The notes under the pieces were generated by a model, which did no database searches, was not told where the DNA came from, and worked only from the letters and a program-made list of their open reading frames with translations. 64,000 nucleotides of DNA from Clostridium carboxidivorans P7 (GTDB lineage Bacteria > Bacillota > Clostridia > Clostridiales > Clostridiaceae): NCBI RefSeq assembly GCF_001038625.1, contig NZ_CP011803.1:1922001-1986000 (forward strand), written 5' to 3'. A program made the position numbers and the translations under genes. Below are positions 9,613 to 18,478 of the stretch, piece after piece. Position 1 is the first letter of the stretch. The number at the start of each line of letters is the position of its first letter.

Positions 9613-11103
9613 TTACATTCCTCCTGTTGCATAATGCATAATTTTTTCTTGTGTGAACTCACCTCGAACTAACTGTCCTGAAACACTTCCATTTGCCATA
9701 ACTAAAACTCTGTCACTCATGTTAATTATTTCAGGTAATTCTGAAGATATCATAATAATAGATACTCCTGAATTAACTAGTTTGTTCATTATTAAATATA
9801 TTTCTGCTTTTGCAGCAACATCTACACCTCTTGTAGGTTCATCTAAAATTAAAACCTTAGGTTCAGTAGCCAGCCATCTAGCAATAACAACCTTTTGTTG
9901 ATTACCACCACTAAGATTTCCAACTAACTGATCTGTAGAAGGAGTTTTAATAGACATTTCTTTTACATATTTATCAGCTATATCATTTTCTTTCTTTTTA
10001 TCTACTCTAATTAAATTAATAAATTTATCTAAAACTTTTAAAGTAGCATTAAACTTTACACTTTGAATAAGGAATAATCCTTCTTCTTTTCTATCTTCAG
10101 GTACCAATGCAATTCCATAATCCATAGCATCATTAGGACTTTTTATATTAACTTTCTTTCCTTCAATAAAAATTTCACCTGAATCAATTGGATCAAGCCC
10201 AAAAATAGCCCTCATAACTTCTGAACGACCAGCCCCCATCAAACCAGCAACACCTAAAATTTCTCCCTTTTTTATATGGAAGCTTACATCATTTAATACC
10301 CCTTCTCTTTTTAAATTTTTTACTTCTAAAACAGTTTCTCCTGGTTCATTATAAGTTCTCGTGTAATAATTAGTAAGTGAACGACCTACCATCATGGCAA
10401 TCAAGTCATCTTTAGTTGTCTCTTTTGTATTCTTTGTTCCAATATATTCTCCATCTCTCATTACAGTTATTCTATCTGATATTTCAAAAAGCTCTGACAT
10501 TCTATGTGATATATACACTATACCAACACCATTTTCTTTCAAATTTCTAATTGTCTTAAAAAGAAATTCCACTTCCTTATCAGTTAATGAAGATGTTGGT
10601 TCATCCATAACGAGAATTTTTGAATTAAAAGATATGGCTTTTATTATTTCAACCATTTGCTGCTCAGCAACTGTAAGCTCAGCAATTAAAGAAGCTGCAT
10701 TTATTTTCAATTCAAATGAATCTAACAACTTTTGTGCTTCCTTTATCATGGATTTTATATCTACAAATCCACCAGCACCAGTTAATTCTCTACCTAAATA
10801 AATATTTTCTGCCACTGTCATATATGGAACCAATACTAATTCTTGATGTATTATACTAATTCCAAAAGCTTGAGCATCTTTTACAGATTTAACTTCTACT
10901 TTTTCTCCATTAATATATATCTCGCCTTCATCAATGCTATATATACCACCTAGAACCTTCATTAATGTAGATTTTCCTGCACCATTTTCACCCAGCAGCG
11001 CATGTACTTCTCCTTTTTTAAGTTCAAAGTTAACACCTTTTAATGCATATACTCCTGGAAATCGTTTATTAACATTTTTCATTTGTAGTAAATTGCCTTC
11101 CAA
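9613..11103 (-). CDS. sugar ABC transporter ATPase, two ABC domains (RbsA family)
   Basis: 496 aa with two nucleotide-binding domains: Walker A GENGAGKSTLMK near residue 39, Walker B ILVMDEPTSSL, then a degenerate second P-loop GLMGAGRSEVM and the intact LSGGNQQKV signature with VLILDEPTRGVDV. This is the usual RbsA/XylG/MglA pattern. It appears to start at TTG (11103), with AAGGTGA 8 nt upstream; an ATG eight codons in (11082) has no good site. A hairpin at 11136-11177 separates it from the binding-protein gene. Confidence 0.92.
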   Translation of the reverse strand: MEGNLLQMKNVNKRFPGVYALKGVNFELKKGEVHALLGENGAGKSTLMKVLGGIYSIDEGEIYINGEKVEVKSVKDAQAFGISIIHQELVLVPYMTVAENIYLGRELTGAGGFVDIKSMIKEAQKLLDSFELKINAASLIAELTVAEQQMVEIIKAISFNSKILVMDEPTSSLTDKEVEFLFKTIRNLKENGVGIVYISHRMSELFEISDRITVMRDGEYIGTKNTKETTKDDLIAMMVGRSLTNYYTRTYNEPGETVLEVKNLKREGVLNDVSFHIKKGEILGVAGLMGAGRSEVMRAIFGLDPIDSGEIFIEGKKVNIKSPNDAMDYGIALVPEDRKEEGLFLIQSVKFNATLKVLDKFINLIRVDKKKENDIADKYVKEMSIKTPSTDQLVGNLSGGNQQKVVIARWLATEPKVLILDEPTRGVDVAAKAEIYLIMNKLVNSGVSIIMISSELPEIINMSDRVLVMANGSVSGQLVRGEFTQEKIMHYATGGM

Positions 11104-11135
11104 ATATCTTCACCTTCTCTCAGTATTTATGTTAT

Positions 11136-11177
11136 TAATATGAGCTTTATTCATAATTCTGAATAAAGCTCATATTA
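11136..11177 (-). terminator. intercistronic hairpin after the first binding-protein gene
   Basis: An 18-bp perfect stem (11136-11153 / 11160-11177) with a 6-nt loop lies between the binding-protein stop and the ATPase start. There is no strong U-tract on the minus strand. It probably protects the binding-protein mRNA or terminates part of the transcripts, giving more binding protein than ATPase; that role is inferred. Confidence 0.6.
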
Positions 11178-11192
11178 GTGTTTTAAGTTAAA

Positions 11193-12161
11193 TTATTGCC
11201 ATCCAGTTGTTCCATATTTAGAAACGTTATCTTTGTTAATTAAGAAAGTTTGAACTGGTGTTTTCTTTTCAACATTTTGTTTATTAAGAACCTTATATCC
11301 AAGTTCAGCAGATTTAACACCTATCTGCTTTGGAGATTGAGCACCTGTTCCAACAAATTGTCCACCACTTGCAATTTCCTTTTTAGCATCCGGTGAACCA
11401 TCTACACCATAAATTAAAATTTTAGATTGCTTAGCAGATTTACATGCTGCAAGAGCACCAAGAGCTGTAGGGTCATTTCCACCCATTATAGCAACTATAT
11501 CAGAATGAGATTGAAGTATGTCATCAGCTAATTTCATAGATGTCTGTAAATCGCCTTTTCCATCTTGTTCTGCAACTATTGTAAAGTTCTTTCCTTCAAT
11601 AGCACTCTTGAAACCAGCTATTCTATCATTAATAGAATTCATTGTAGGACAGTTAAGTATAGCTATTTTACCACCATTTGGATATCTCTTTACTAAATCA
11701 TCTCCGCATACCTTACCTGCATTTTTGTTATCAGAACCAACGTAAGCAGTTACATAATTCATATCCTTAACTTCTGTATCAAAGTTGATTATTGGAATAT
11801 TAGCCTTTTTTAAAGCTTCAAGTCCAGGTCTAACACCTTCCCAATCAACAGGATTTAAGAATACTGCTTCAACACCCTGTGTAATCATATCATTTATTTG
11901 ATCGATTTGTTTTGAAACATCCATTGCTGGATCCATAGTAATAAGTTGATCTCCATTCTTTTCAACTTCTGCTCTTATAGATTTTTCAAGTACTTGGAAG
12001 AATGGGTTATTCATTGTCATACAAGTGTAACCAAATTTGTGTTTTTTCTTAGTAGATGAACTTTGTGATGATCCTGATGAACTAGAACCACAGCCTACAA
12101 ATAATCCAACTACTAAGGAAAGTGACAATACGAGACCTAGTATTTTTCTTGCTTTTTTCAT
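11193..12161 (-). CDS. sugar-binding lipoprotein of ABC transporter (RbsB family)
   Basis: 322 aa type I periplasmic-binding-fold protein. The signal peptide ends in a lipobox LFVGC (Cys24), followed by a Ser-rich linker (GSSSSGSSQSSS). The mature part starts KFGYTCMTMNNPFF and contains the hinge-type motifs GVEAVFLNPVDW and IMGGNDPTALGA. It delivers sugar to the permease/ATPase encoded next. It is the first structural gene of the operon under the AraR-type promoter at 12690-12717 and has a GGGGG ribosome binding site. The sugar is unknown; the operon's D-lyxose isomerase and xylulokinase point to a pentose. Confidence 0.9.
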   Translation of the reverse strand: MKKARKILGLVLSLSLVVGLFVGCGSSSSGSSQSSSTKKKHKFGYTCMTMNNPFFQVLEKSIRAEVEKNGDQLITMDPAMDVSKQIDQINDMITQGVEAVFLNPVDWEGVRPGLEALKKANIPIINFDTEVKDMNYVTAYVGSDNKNAGKVCGDDLVKRYPNGGKIAILNCPTMNSINDRIAGFKSAIEGKNFTIVAEQDGKGDLQTSMKLADDILQSHSDIVAIMGGNDPTALGALAACKSAKQSKILIYGVDGSPDAKKEIASGGQFVGTGAQSPKQIGVKSAELGYKVLNKQNVEKKTPVQTFLINKDNVSKYGTTGWQ

Positions 12162-12215
12162 AACATTTCCCCCTTGAGATTTTTTTATTAAATCCTTTTG
12201 TTAATTTATCAATAA

Positions 12216-12239
12216 ACTATAGTTAAACTTAGCTATAGT
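12216..12239. promoter_or_regulatory. near-perfect palindrome in the leader of the first importer operon
   Basis: ACTATAGTTAA and TTAGCTATAGT flank a 2-nt centre (one mismatch in 11 bp). It lies about 55 nt upstream of the binding-protein start codon. It could be a short RNA hairpin or an operator; nothing in the window repeats it. Confidence 0.35.
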
Positions 12240-12295
12240 CAAATTGATCCTTGTCCACTTTACTTTCATAAAGTATCTGCTTCACTATCACTTTT

Positions 12296-12309
12296 AGTTA
12301 ACGTTTACA
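12296..12309 (-). promoter_or_regulatory. cre-like CcpA site
   Basis: On the minus strand the bases read TGTAAACGTTAACT, matching the cre consensus TGWAANCGNTNWCA at every defined position but the last. It is 135 nt upstream of the binding-protein gene and well downstream of the predicted promoter, where a CcpA roadblock is plausible. Confidence 0.6.
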
Positions 12310-12665
12310 CCAAATCATAAAATTATACACATTCATACATACATCATAGATAATAATGTTTTCTATTTTCATACTCCATTAATACTCTTAATTACCATTA
12401 AATATAAATATTCTTCACATTTTTTTAAAATCCTTCTTTAACTATTTACTAATATATTTAATCTTAAGTTTAATGAACAATGTTTGTGAAATTTTCACTA
12501 AATTATAGTATCTTCAATATAGAAAAGCTTTACACAAATATCATATTTTTTGATGTATCTTCAGTAAACCTTAAAATACATCTCACTACAACAATTTATG
12601 TCATTTTAATACATCTATTGATTCCTATAATTATGTATAATACTTTTATGTTCTAAATTTTCTAC
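12310..12665 (-). other. long untranslated leader of the first importer operon
   Basis: About 350 nt between the AraR-type operator and the cre-like site. I see no credible coding frame, no known riboswitch signature and no strong hairpin; it is very AT-rich. Counting from the predicted promoter, the whole 5' leader would be about 520 nt. A second promoter nearer the gene is possible. Confidence 0.4.
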
Positions 12666-12681
12666 ACATACGTACGTGTTG
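12666..12681. promoter_or_regulatory. AraR-type operator O1 of the first importer operon
   Basis: ACATACGTACGTGTTG with the 8-bp palindrome ACGTACGT. It lies directly downstream of the -10 box at 12690-12695 (minus strand), the standard place for repression. The 12-mer ATACGTACGTGT is identical at the araR promoter. The B. subtilis AraR consensus is ATTTGTACGTACAAAT. Confidence 0.75.
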
Positions 12682-12689
12682 TTAATTTA

Positions 12690-12717
12690 ATTTTACATAA
12701 TTTTATTGTAATGTCAA
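12690..12717 (-). promoter_or_regulatory. promoter of the first importer/lyxose operon
   Basis: Minus-strand TTGACA (12712-12717), 16-nt spacer, TAAAAT (12690-12695). The 18 bases TATGTAAAATTAAATTAA including the -10 recur exactly at the araR promoter (26004-26021), and both are followed by the AraR-type operator. Confidence 0.7.
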
Positions 12718-12889
12718 TATTAAATTGTAAATTTTTTTAAAAATTTTGCTAAAAAATAATAATAAATTGTATATACTAAAATAACTAAGTCCCGCATATA
12801 TCAACTTTTTACGACTTACTACAAGTATAGAAAAAATTTTTTTAAATATTTTTTTATTCCATAGCTATTTGTTATATGCATCTATATTT

Positions 12890-12907
12890 TTAAACGTACG
12901 TACAATC
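12890..12907. promoter_or_regulatory. AraR-type operator O2, distal
   Basis: Contains ACGTACGTAC in the context TAAACGTACGTACAATCA, 173 bp upstream of the -35 box of the first importer operon and just past the kinase terminator. Paired distant AraR sites act cooperatively by looping in B. subtilis; the same could hold here. Confidence 0.6.
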
Positions 12908-12929
12908 ATTTTTGTAGCAAATAAAATAA

Positions 12930-12958
12930 GATACTATCTATATTTAGCAGACAGTATC
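12930..12958 (-). terminator. terminator after the YesM-type kinase gene
   Basis: GATACTGTCT pairs with AGATAGTATC (one mismatch) across a 9-nt loop, followed on the minus strand by TTATTTTATTT. It starts 9 nt after the kinase stop codon and separates it from the AraR-controlled operon. Confidence 0.7.
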
Positions 12959-12966
12959 CTTTAAAT

Positions 12967-14733
12967 TCATTTTAATATTGGATGCCATATATGAACAACA
13001 GTCCATTTACCATATTTACTAGTATAATAAATACCATATTCTTCTCCATAGTTCAATCTTATTCTTTCATTTACATTAAAACTACCATAACCAATTTTTC
13101 TTTTAGAAGAATCCTTTTCTTTTAGTAAATTATTAATTTCCCTTAATTTATCTTTCTTAATTCCTATACCATTATCAATTATTTTAATATGAATTTTCCC
13201 ATTTTCTATAGAACCCTTAATGATTATTTTTCCCTTTCCTCTCTTTTCCTTTATGCCATGATAAATGGCATTTTCAACTAAAGGCTGAAGTATCAATTTA
13301 ATTACATTATTTTCAAGAATATTTTCATCTATATTGATTTCATAATTTATTTTATCTTCATATCTAACCTTTTGAATGGTCAAATAGCTTTCTACATGTT
13401 TTATTTCATACTTTAATTTTATAATTTCACCACCATTATTTAATCCAATTCTTAAAAGGTTTGTTAAATTTCCAACCATTTCAACAACACCTTCTACTTC
13501 ATGTTCCTGTGCCATCCATTGTATAGTATCTAATGTATTATAAATAAAATGCGGCTTTATCTGAGATTGTAAAATATTTATTTCTGCCTTTCTTTTATTT
13601 CTTTCTTCAATATGAACTAATTTTATTAAATTTCTAATTTCTCTAATCATATTATTAAAAGAATTTCCAAGTTGTCCTATTTCATCATTATACTTGCTAT
13701 TAAACTGAATATCAAAATTTCCTTCTTCAGTTTTTTTCATAAGCCTTCTCAATTTTGTAATTGGATTAACTATTGTTTTTGTAAAAATTATAGCTAATAT
13801 TCCAGCTAATATTAAAGTTACTATTGCAATAATTAATGAATAATATTTTATGTACGTCATTGCTTTTAAACTTTCATCTAATGGAAACACTCCTACAGTT
13901 TTCCATTTTGTATATTGAGAATCTATATCCATTAATTCATAATTCTTATTTTTTATACTTTTAATGATAATTCCATTTCTTTTATCTAAAAACCACTGCT
14001 TCTTAATCCTATAGACCACAGGATTAACTGGAGCATATACTATTTCTCCATTTGAATCCAAAATATATACAAAACCTGTTTTTCCAGGTTTAATACTTTC
14101 AATAACGCTTTTAATAACATCCAATTTCATATCTATAAGGATTACTCCTATACAATTTCCAGTTTTTTTATCTATTATTGCTTTTGACATAGAGACTACA
14201 TCATCTGCACAATATTCAAATATATTATTGATATTACGTCCTACAGGCTTACTAAAAAGCTGCACGTTATTAGGACTTTTGACTGCCTGAGTATACCACT
14301 TTTCATCTGTAAGTGGATCTCTTGATATTCTATACATTGTATCACTGACATACATATCATTAGAATTTACTATTATTATTCCAGCAATTTCGGGATGCAA
14401 AGTTGTAAATCTAGTTATTTCCCTAGCAGTATCATCCTCAATATTATTATTCTTATTTATATTATTAGTACTTAAAAATTTTAATACGGTAGGATCATAT
14501 GATAAATAGTTAATTATATTTTCTGTATCCTTAATGTAAAAATCAACATTATTTGTTATTTGTTTAACCATCTGCTGTGTATTAGCATTTTGCTCATCAG
14601 TCATTGAGTTTTTATATATCAAGTTGCTTAAAGTAGTTATTGTGATTACAGGCAATAAAATCACCAGAAAAAAATAAAATATCAGCTTAACACCTATACT
14701 GCTGTTTAAAAAAAAGCGTATTATTTTCTTCAA
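12967..14733 (-). CDS. YesM/LytS-type sensor histidine kinase
   Basis: 588 aa. A membrane segment near residues 12-32, an extracytoplasmic Cache-like domain (about 35-280), a second segment near 295-318, a HAMP linker (TKLRRLMKKTEEGNFDIQF), then the His_kinase signature QSQIKPHFIYNTLDTIQW near residue 395 and a HATPase domain (NAIYHGI, DNGIGI). It appears to start at TTG (14733) after AGGGGG. It is the last gene after the four importer genes, while its likely partner, the AraC-type regulator, is the first of the same array (20645). The set resembles the XylFII-LytS-YesN sensing system of C. beijerinckii, where a binding protein reports sugar to the kinase. Confidence 0.88.
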   Translation of the reverse strand: MKKIIRFFLNSSIGVKLIFYFFLVILLPVITITTLSNLIYKNSMTDEQNANTQQMVKQITNNVDFYIKDTENIINYLSYDPTVLKFLSTNNINKNNNIEDDTAREITRFTTLHPEIAGIIIVNSNDMYVSDTMYRISRDPLTDEKWYTQAVKSPNNVQLFSKPVGRNINNIFEYCADDVVSMSKAIIDKKTGNCIGVILIDMKLDVIKSVIESIKPGKTGFVYILDSNGEIVYAPVNPVVYRIKKQWFLDKRNGIIIKSIKNKNYELMDIDSQYTKWKTVGVFPLDESLKAMTYIKYYSLIIAIVTLILAGILAIIFTKTIVNPITKLRRLMKKTEEGNFDIQFNSKYNDEIGQLGNSFNNMIREIRNLIKLVHIEERNKRKAEINILQSQIKPHFIYNTLDTIQWMAQEHEVEGVVEMVGNLTNLLRIGLNNGGEIIKLKYEIKHVESYLTIQKVRYEDKINYEINIDENILENNVIKLILQPLVENAIYHGIKEKRGKGKIIIKGSIENGKIHIKIIDNGIGIKKDKLREINNLLKEKDSSKRKIGYGSFNVNERIRLNYGEEYGIYYTSKYGKWTVVHIWHPILK

Positions 14734-14768
14734 TTTTATTCCCCCTAGTATAGTCTAATTTTAAAAAT

Positions 14769-14791
14769 ATTGCGAAGCTTTGCTTCGCAAT
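14769..14791 (-). terminator. attenuator-like hairpin between permease and kinase genes
   Basis: A 10-bp perfect stem (ATTGCGAAGC / GCTTCGCAAT) with a 3-nt loop, followed on the minus strand by ATTTTTAAAA. It lies between the second permease and the kinase, so kinase expression is probably a fraction of importer expression. Confidence 0.65.
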
Positions 14792-14812
14792 GTTCTTATA
14801 TTGTAAATCTGA

Positions 14813-15817
14813 CTAATTTGTAACAATTTTTTTCTTTTCATCTCTAATTACAATAATCCTTTGTAATGCTATAAATATGAATAAAAGCATTCCTACTGCA
14901 ATTTTTGTCCACCATGAATTAAGTGTACCATTAAACATTATAAGACTTTGAATTATACCTGTAGTCAAAACACCAAATAAAGGTCCTATGGCATAACCAA
15001 AACCTCCTGTAAGAATTATACCACCTACAACACAGGCTGCAATAGCATCCATTTCCATACCATTACAATGTAATCCATATCCAGAAAGAGTGTATATAGT
15101 AAATAGTAATCCACCTAGTGAAGAACAAAATCCTGACAATGTATAAACAAGTATTTTGGTTCTTGCAACAGGAAGTCCCATAAGTAATGCTGAATTTTCA
15201 TTACCTCCTATAGCATACACTGTTCTTCCAAACCTTGTATACTTTAAAATATATACTGCTAATGCAACTATTATCAAGCTGACAATTACATTAATTGAAA
15301 CAAATGCTCCCGGCGCAATTGGTATCCTAAAAGCTGAAATTTTTGTAAATGTAGGATTGTTAATAGTTATAGTATCTATACTTATAAGGTAACTTGATCC
15401 TCTTGCAAAAAACATACCTGCCAAGGTTACAATCCATGGATGCAAGTTAAACTTTTGTATTAAAATACCTTGTACTGTTCCGAAAACAATTCCAACAAAT
15501 AATACAAAAAGAATAACTAAATATGGGTTAACACCTTTTCTAAGTAGATCTGAAGTAATCATACTTACAAAAGCTATCATTGCTCCTACAGATAAGTCAA
15601 TACCAGCTGTAAGTATAGTTAATGTTTCACCTATGGCTACTACTACTAAATAAGCATTATCTATAAATAAATTTGACAATACCTGCAGTGAAAAGAAACC
15701 ATTAAAAAATATAGATCCAATGAAAAATAATAGTAAAAATAATGCTATAGTTGCATAAATTGAAATATATTCTTTATTTAACTTAAGTTTTATTCCTTTA
15801 GGAAACTTTTCTGTCAT
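14813..15817 (-). CDS. furanose-type sugar ABC permease (YjfF-like)
   Basis: 334 aa, about 8-10 membrane segments. It has GIDLSVGAMIAFVSM, TLAGMFFARGSSYL, IYTLSGYG and the C-terminal FNGTLNSWWTKIAVGM, which I recognise from E. coli YjfF, the second permease of the YtfQRT-YjfF galactofuranose importer. The start overlaps the stop of the preceding permease by 4 bp (ATGA), so the two are translationally coupled, as expected for a heterodimeric pore. Confidence 0.88.
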   Translation of the reverse strand: MTEKFPKGIKLKLNKEYISIYATIALFLLLFFIGSIFFNGFFSLQVLSNLFIDNAYLVVVAIGETLTILTAGIDLSVGAMIAFVSMITSDLLRKGVNPYLVILFVLFVGIVFGTVQGILIQKFNLHPWIVTLAGMFFARGSSYLISIDTITINNPTFTKISAFRIPIAPGAFVSINVIVSLIIVALAVYILKYTRFGRTVYAIGGNENSALLMGLPVARTKILVYTLSGFCSSLGGLLFTIYTLSGYGLHCNGMEMDAIAACVVGGIILTGGFGYAIGPLFGVLTTGIIQSLIMFNGTLNSWWTKIAVGMLLFIFIALQRIIVIRDEKKKIVTN

Positions 15818-16851
15818 ATACTAGCCGCCTCCTTATCTATACTGTTTTTATTTCTTTTCTTGATATTCTTAAAGTATTTTCTAAAGTTATCAGTTTGTAT
15901 CAAACATACTATTATAACAACAATTGCTTTAACAACAAGTGTAACTTCAGGTGCTACTCCTAAGCTATAAATAGTAGTGGTTAAGGTTTGTATAAATATG
16001 GCTCCTACTACAGTTCCACCTAGGTAAAACCTTCCACCAGCCATGGAAGTTCCCCCTATAACTGTGGCAAGAATTGCATCAAGCTCTAACCATAAACCTG
16101 CATTGTTGGCATCTGCACTTTTTATATTAGAGCATATAATTATACCTGCTATGCCTGCAAGAATGCCACAAATTACATACAGAGAAAATATGATTTTTCT
16201 AGAATTTATTCCTGAATATCTACTGGCATTATTATTAACTCCAATTGATTCTACAAATAACCCTAGTGCCGTTCGCCTCATTAAGTAACACACAATAAAT
16301 ACAAGTAATGCAGCTATGTATACTGCAACAGGAATGAACCAATAACCTGTACCTATAAAAATAAATGATTTATTGGTAAAAGTTAAAATCTGCCCACCTG
16401 TTATTAATTGTGCTATACCTCTACCAACTATATATAGTATTAATGTGCCTACCATTGGTTGAACTCCAATATAGGCAACCAAAAAGCCATTCCATATGCC
16501 ACATATTAGACCTACAATTATTCCTGCAATTATAGCTGCAGGCACACTGCCTCCATTTACTATCACTGTAGCCGAAACAGCTGCACTTATAGCAATTATA
16601 GAACCAACTGAAATGTCTATACCTTGAGTAGCAATAACTATTGTCATACCTAATGAAATGAGAATAAGTGGAGCTGAATGATTAAGTATGTCTATCAAAC
16701 TTCCAAATAAATGTCCATCCTTAATCTCTATACTTAAAAAACCTGGTCTTACAATAAAATTAAACAAAATCATTCCAAGTAAACATACAAGAGGCCAAAA
16801 TATCTGATTATGATAAAATTTTGAAAAAATGCTTTCTGATTTAGCTTGCAT
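15814..16851 (-). CDS. furanose-type sugar ABC permease (YtfT-like)
   Basis: 345 aa RbsC-family permease with ATQGIDISVGSIIAISAAV and TVIGGTSMAGGRFYLGG. The start is the ATG at 16851; the in-frame TTG at 16875 overlaps the AAGGAGGAG ribosome binding site. It overlaps the ATPase stop by 11 bp. Position and sequence fit YtfT, the first permease of the four-component furanose importers. Confidence 0.88.
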   Translation of the reverse strand: MQAKSESIFSKFYHNQIFWPLVCLLGMILFNFIVRPGFLSIEIKDGHLFGSLIDILNHSAPLILISLGMTIVIATQGIDISVGSIIAISAAVSATVIVNGGSVPAAIIAGIIVGLICGIWNGFLVAYIGVQPMVGTLILYIVGRGIAQLITGGQILTFTNKSFIFIGTGYWFIPVAVYIAALLVFIVCYLMRRTALGLFVESIGVNNNASRYSGINSRKIIFSLYVICGILAGIAGIIICSNIKSADANNAGLWLELDAILATVIGGTSMAGGRFYLGGTVVGAIFIQTLTTTIYSLGVAPEVTLVVKAIVVIIVCLIQTDNFRKYFKNIKKRNKNSIDKEAASI

Positions 16852-18376
16852 AATTATCTTCTCCTCCTTCTGCAATAGTTTTCATAATATTGTCTTCCTG
16901 TATATCATCACCAACTAATTCTCCTATGATTTTTCTATCTCTAAGTATAAATATCCTATCACAACATCTTACGATTTCTTGAAGTTCAGAAGATATGAAT
17001 AAAATTGTCATCCCATCTGAAGCTAATTTTAAAATTAATTTTTGTATTTCTCCTTTTGCCCCTACATCAATACCTCTTGTTGGTTCATCAAGAATTAGCA
17101 ACTTAGGATCTGTTGCAAGCCATCTAGCCAAAATAACCTTCTGTTGATTTCCACCACTTAAATTATTAATTTTCTGTTCCATATTAGGCGTTTTAATACT
17201 TAATAGCTCTATATACTTTTGCGCAATTTCTTTTTGCTTCTTCATTGGTAAATATTTAAATATACCCATTTTAGCTTGAAGAGCTAATATAATATTCTCC
17301 CTTATTGTAAGATCTCCAACTACACCTGCAACCTTTCTATCTTCTGGACAAAAACCAAATCCTTGTTCAATTGCTTTTTGAGGATAAATATAAGAATATT
17401 CCTTACCTGAAATAGTAATAGTGCCATGATCTGATTTATCTATGCCAAATATCAATTTAGCAGTTTCAGTTCTTCCAGAACCAAGCAACCCTGCAAATCC
17501 AAGAACTTCTCCAGATCTAATTTCTATGTTAAAAGGTTCCATTGTCCCCTTTCTTCCCAATTCATGAGTCTTTACTAAACATTCTATCTTTGATTGCACT
17601 TGTGATTTTTTTATTGAATTATTGATTTTATTGATTTCCTCTAAATCTTTTCCAATCATTTTAGATACTAAATCTATACGCGTGAGTTTTTCGGCATCAT
17701 ATGTTCCAATTAAATTGCCATTCCTAAGTACGGTTATTCTATCTGATATTTCATAAACCTGATCCAAGAAATGAGTTACAAATATCATTGACATACCTTC
17801 AGACTTTAATTTTCTCATAACTTCAAATAATTTTTTTACCTCGTTATCATCCAAGCTTGATGTAGGTTCATCAAGTATCAATATTCCCCTTGAAATATCA
17901 ACTGCACGTGCAATTGCAACCATTTGCTGAATTGCAACAGAATAGGATGATAATATTTTTTTTACATCAATTTTTAAATTAAGCCTTTCTTCAAGCAACT
18001 TTGCTGCATTCTTATTCATTGTATTCCAATCAATGCTACCTCTTTTTTTTGGTTCACGACCAATATAAATGTTTTCAGCTACACTTAAATTAGAGCATAA
18101 ATTTATTTCCTGATAAACAGTACTTATTCCACGTTCCTGAGCATCCTTTGTAGATGTAATTTTAATTTCTTCTCCATTTAATATTATAGTACCTTCATCT
18201 ATTTCATAAACTCCTGTAAGAACTTTAATAAGTGTTGATTTACCTGCTCCATTTTCCCCCATAAGTGTATGAATTTCACCTTTTTTTAGCTGAAAATTTA
18301 CATTTGAAAGAGCTTTGACTCCAGGAAATGATTTGGAAATATCTTTCATTTCTAAAATTATATCATTATTCAGCAT
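16841..18376 (-). CDS. furanose-type sugar ABC ATPase, two ABC domains (YtfR-like)
   Basis: 511 aa. First domain: GENGAGKSTLIK, Walker B ILILDEPTSSLDD. Second domain: degenerate P-loop GLLGSGRTETAK, signature NLSGGNQQKV and LLILDEPTRGIDVG. The ATG at 18376 has GGGAGGG about 9 nt upstream. It powers the importer made with the two permeases downstream and the binding protein upstream. Confidence 0.9.
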   Translation of the reverse strand: MLNNDIILEMKDISKSFPGVKALSNVNFQLKKGEIHTLMGENGAGKSTLIKVLTGVYEIDEGTIILNGEEIKITSTKDAQERGISTVYQEINLCSNLSVAENIYIGREPKKRGSIDWNTMNKNAAKLLEERLNLKIDVKKILSSYSVAIQQMVAIARAVDISRGILILDEPTSSLDDNEVKKLFEVMRKLKSEGMSMIFVTHFLDQVYEISDRITVLRNGNLIGTYDAEKLTRIDLVSKMIGKDLEEINKINNSIKKSQVQSKIECLVKTHELGRKGTMEPFNIEIRSGEVLGFAGLLGSGRTETAKLIFGIDKSDHGTITISGKEYSYIYPQKAIEQGFGFCPEDRKVAGVVGDLTIRENIILALQAKMGIFKYLPMKKQKEIAQKYIELLSIKTPNMEQKINNLSGGNQQKVILARWLATDPKLLILDEPTRGIDVGAKGEIQKLILKLASDGMTILFISSELQEIVRCCDRIFILRDRKIIGELVGDDIQEDNIMKTIAEGGEDNYAS

Positions 18377-18423
18377 TAAAATTTACCCTCCCTTGGAACA
18401 AAATGTATTAAAAAAGTTTATAA

Positions 18424-18463
18424 TATAAGAGCTGGATACTATTAAAGCATCCATGCTCTTATA
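18424..18463 (-). terminator. intercistronic hairpin after the second binding-protein gene
   Basis: TATAAGAGC-TGGAT pairs with ATCCA-TGCTCTTATA (one bulged base) around a 12-nt loop, between the YtfQ-like and YtfR-like genes. No clear U-tract follows. Its position matches the hairpin after the other binding-protein gene (11136-11177). Confidence 0.55.
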
Positions 18464-18478
18464 CTTAAGAAATTATGA

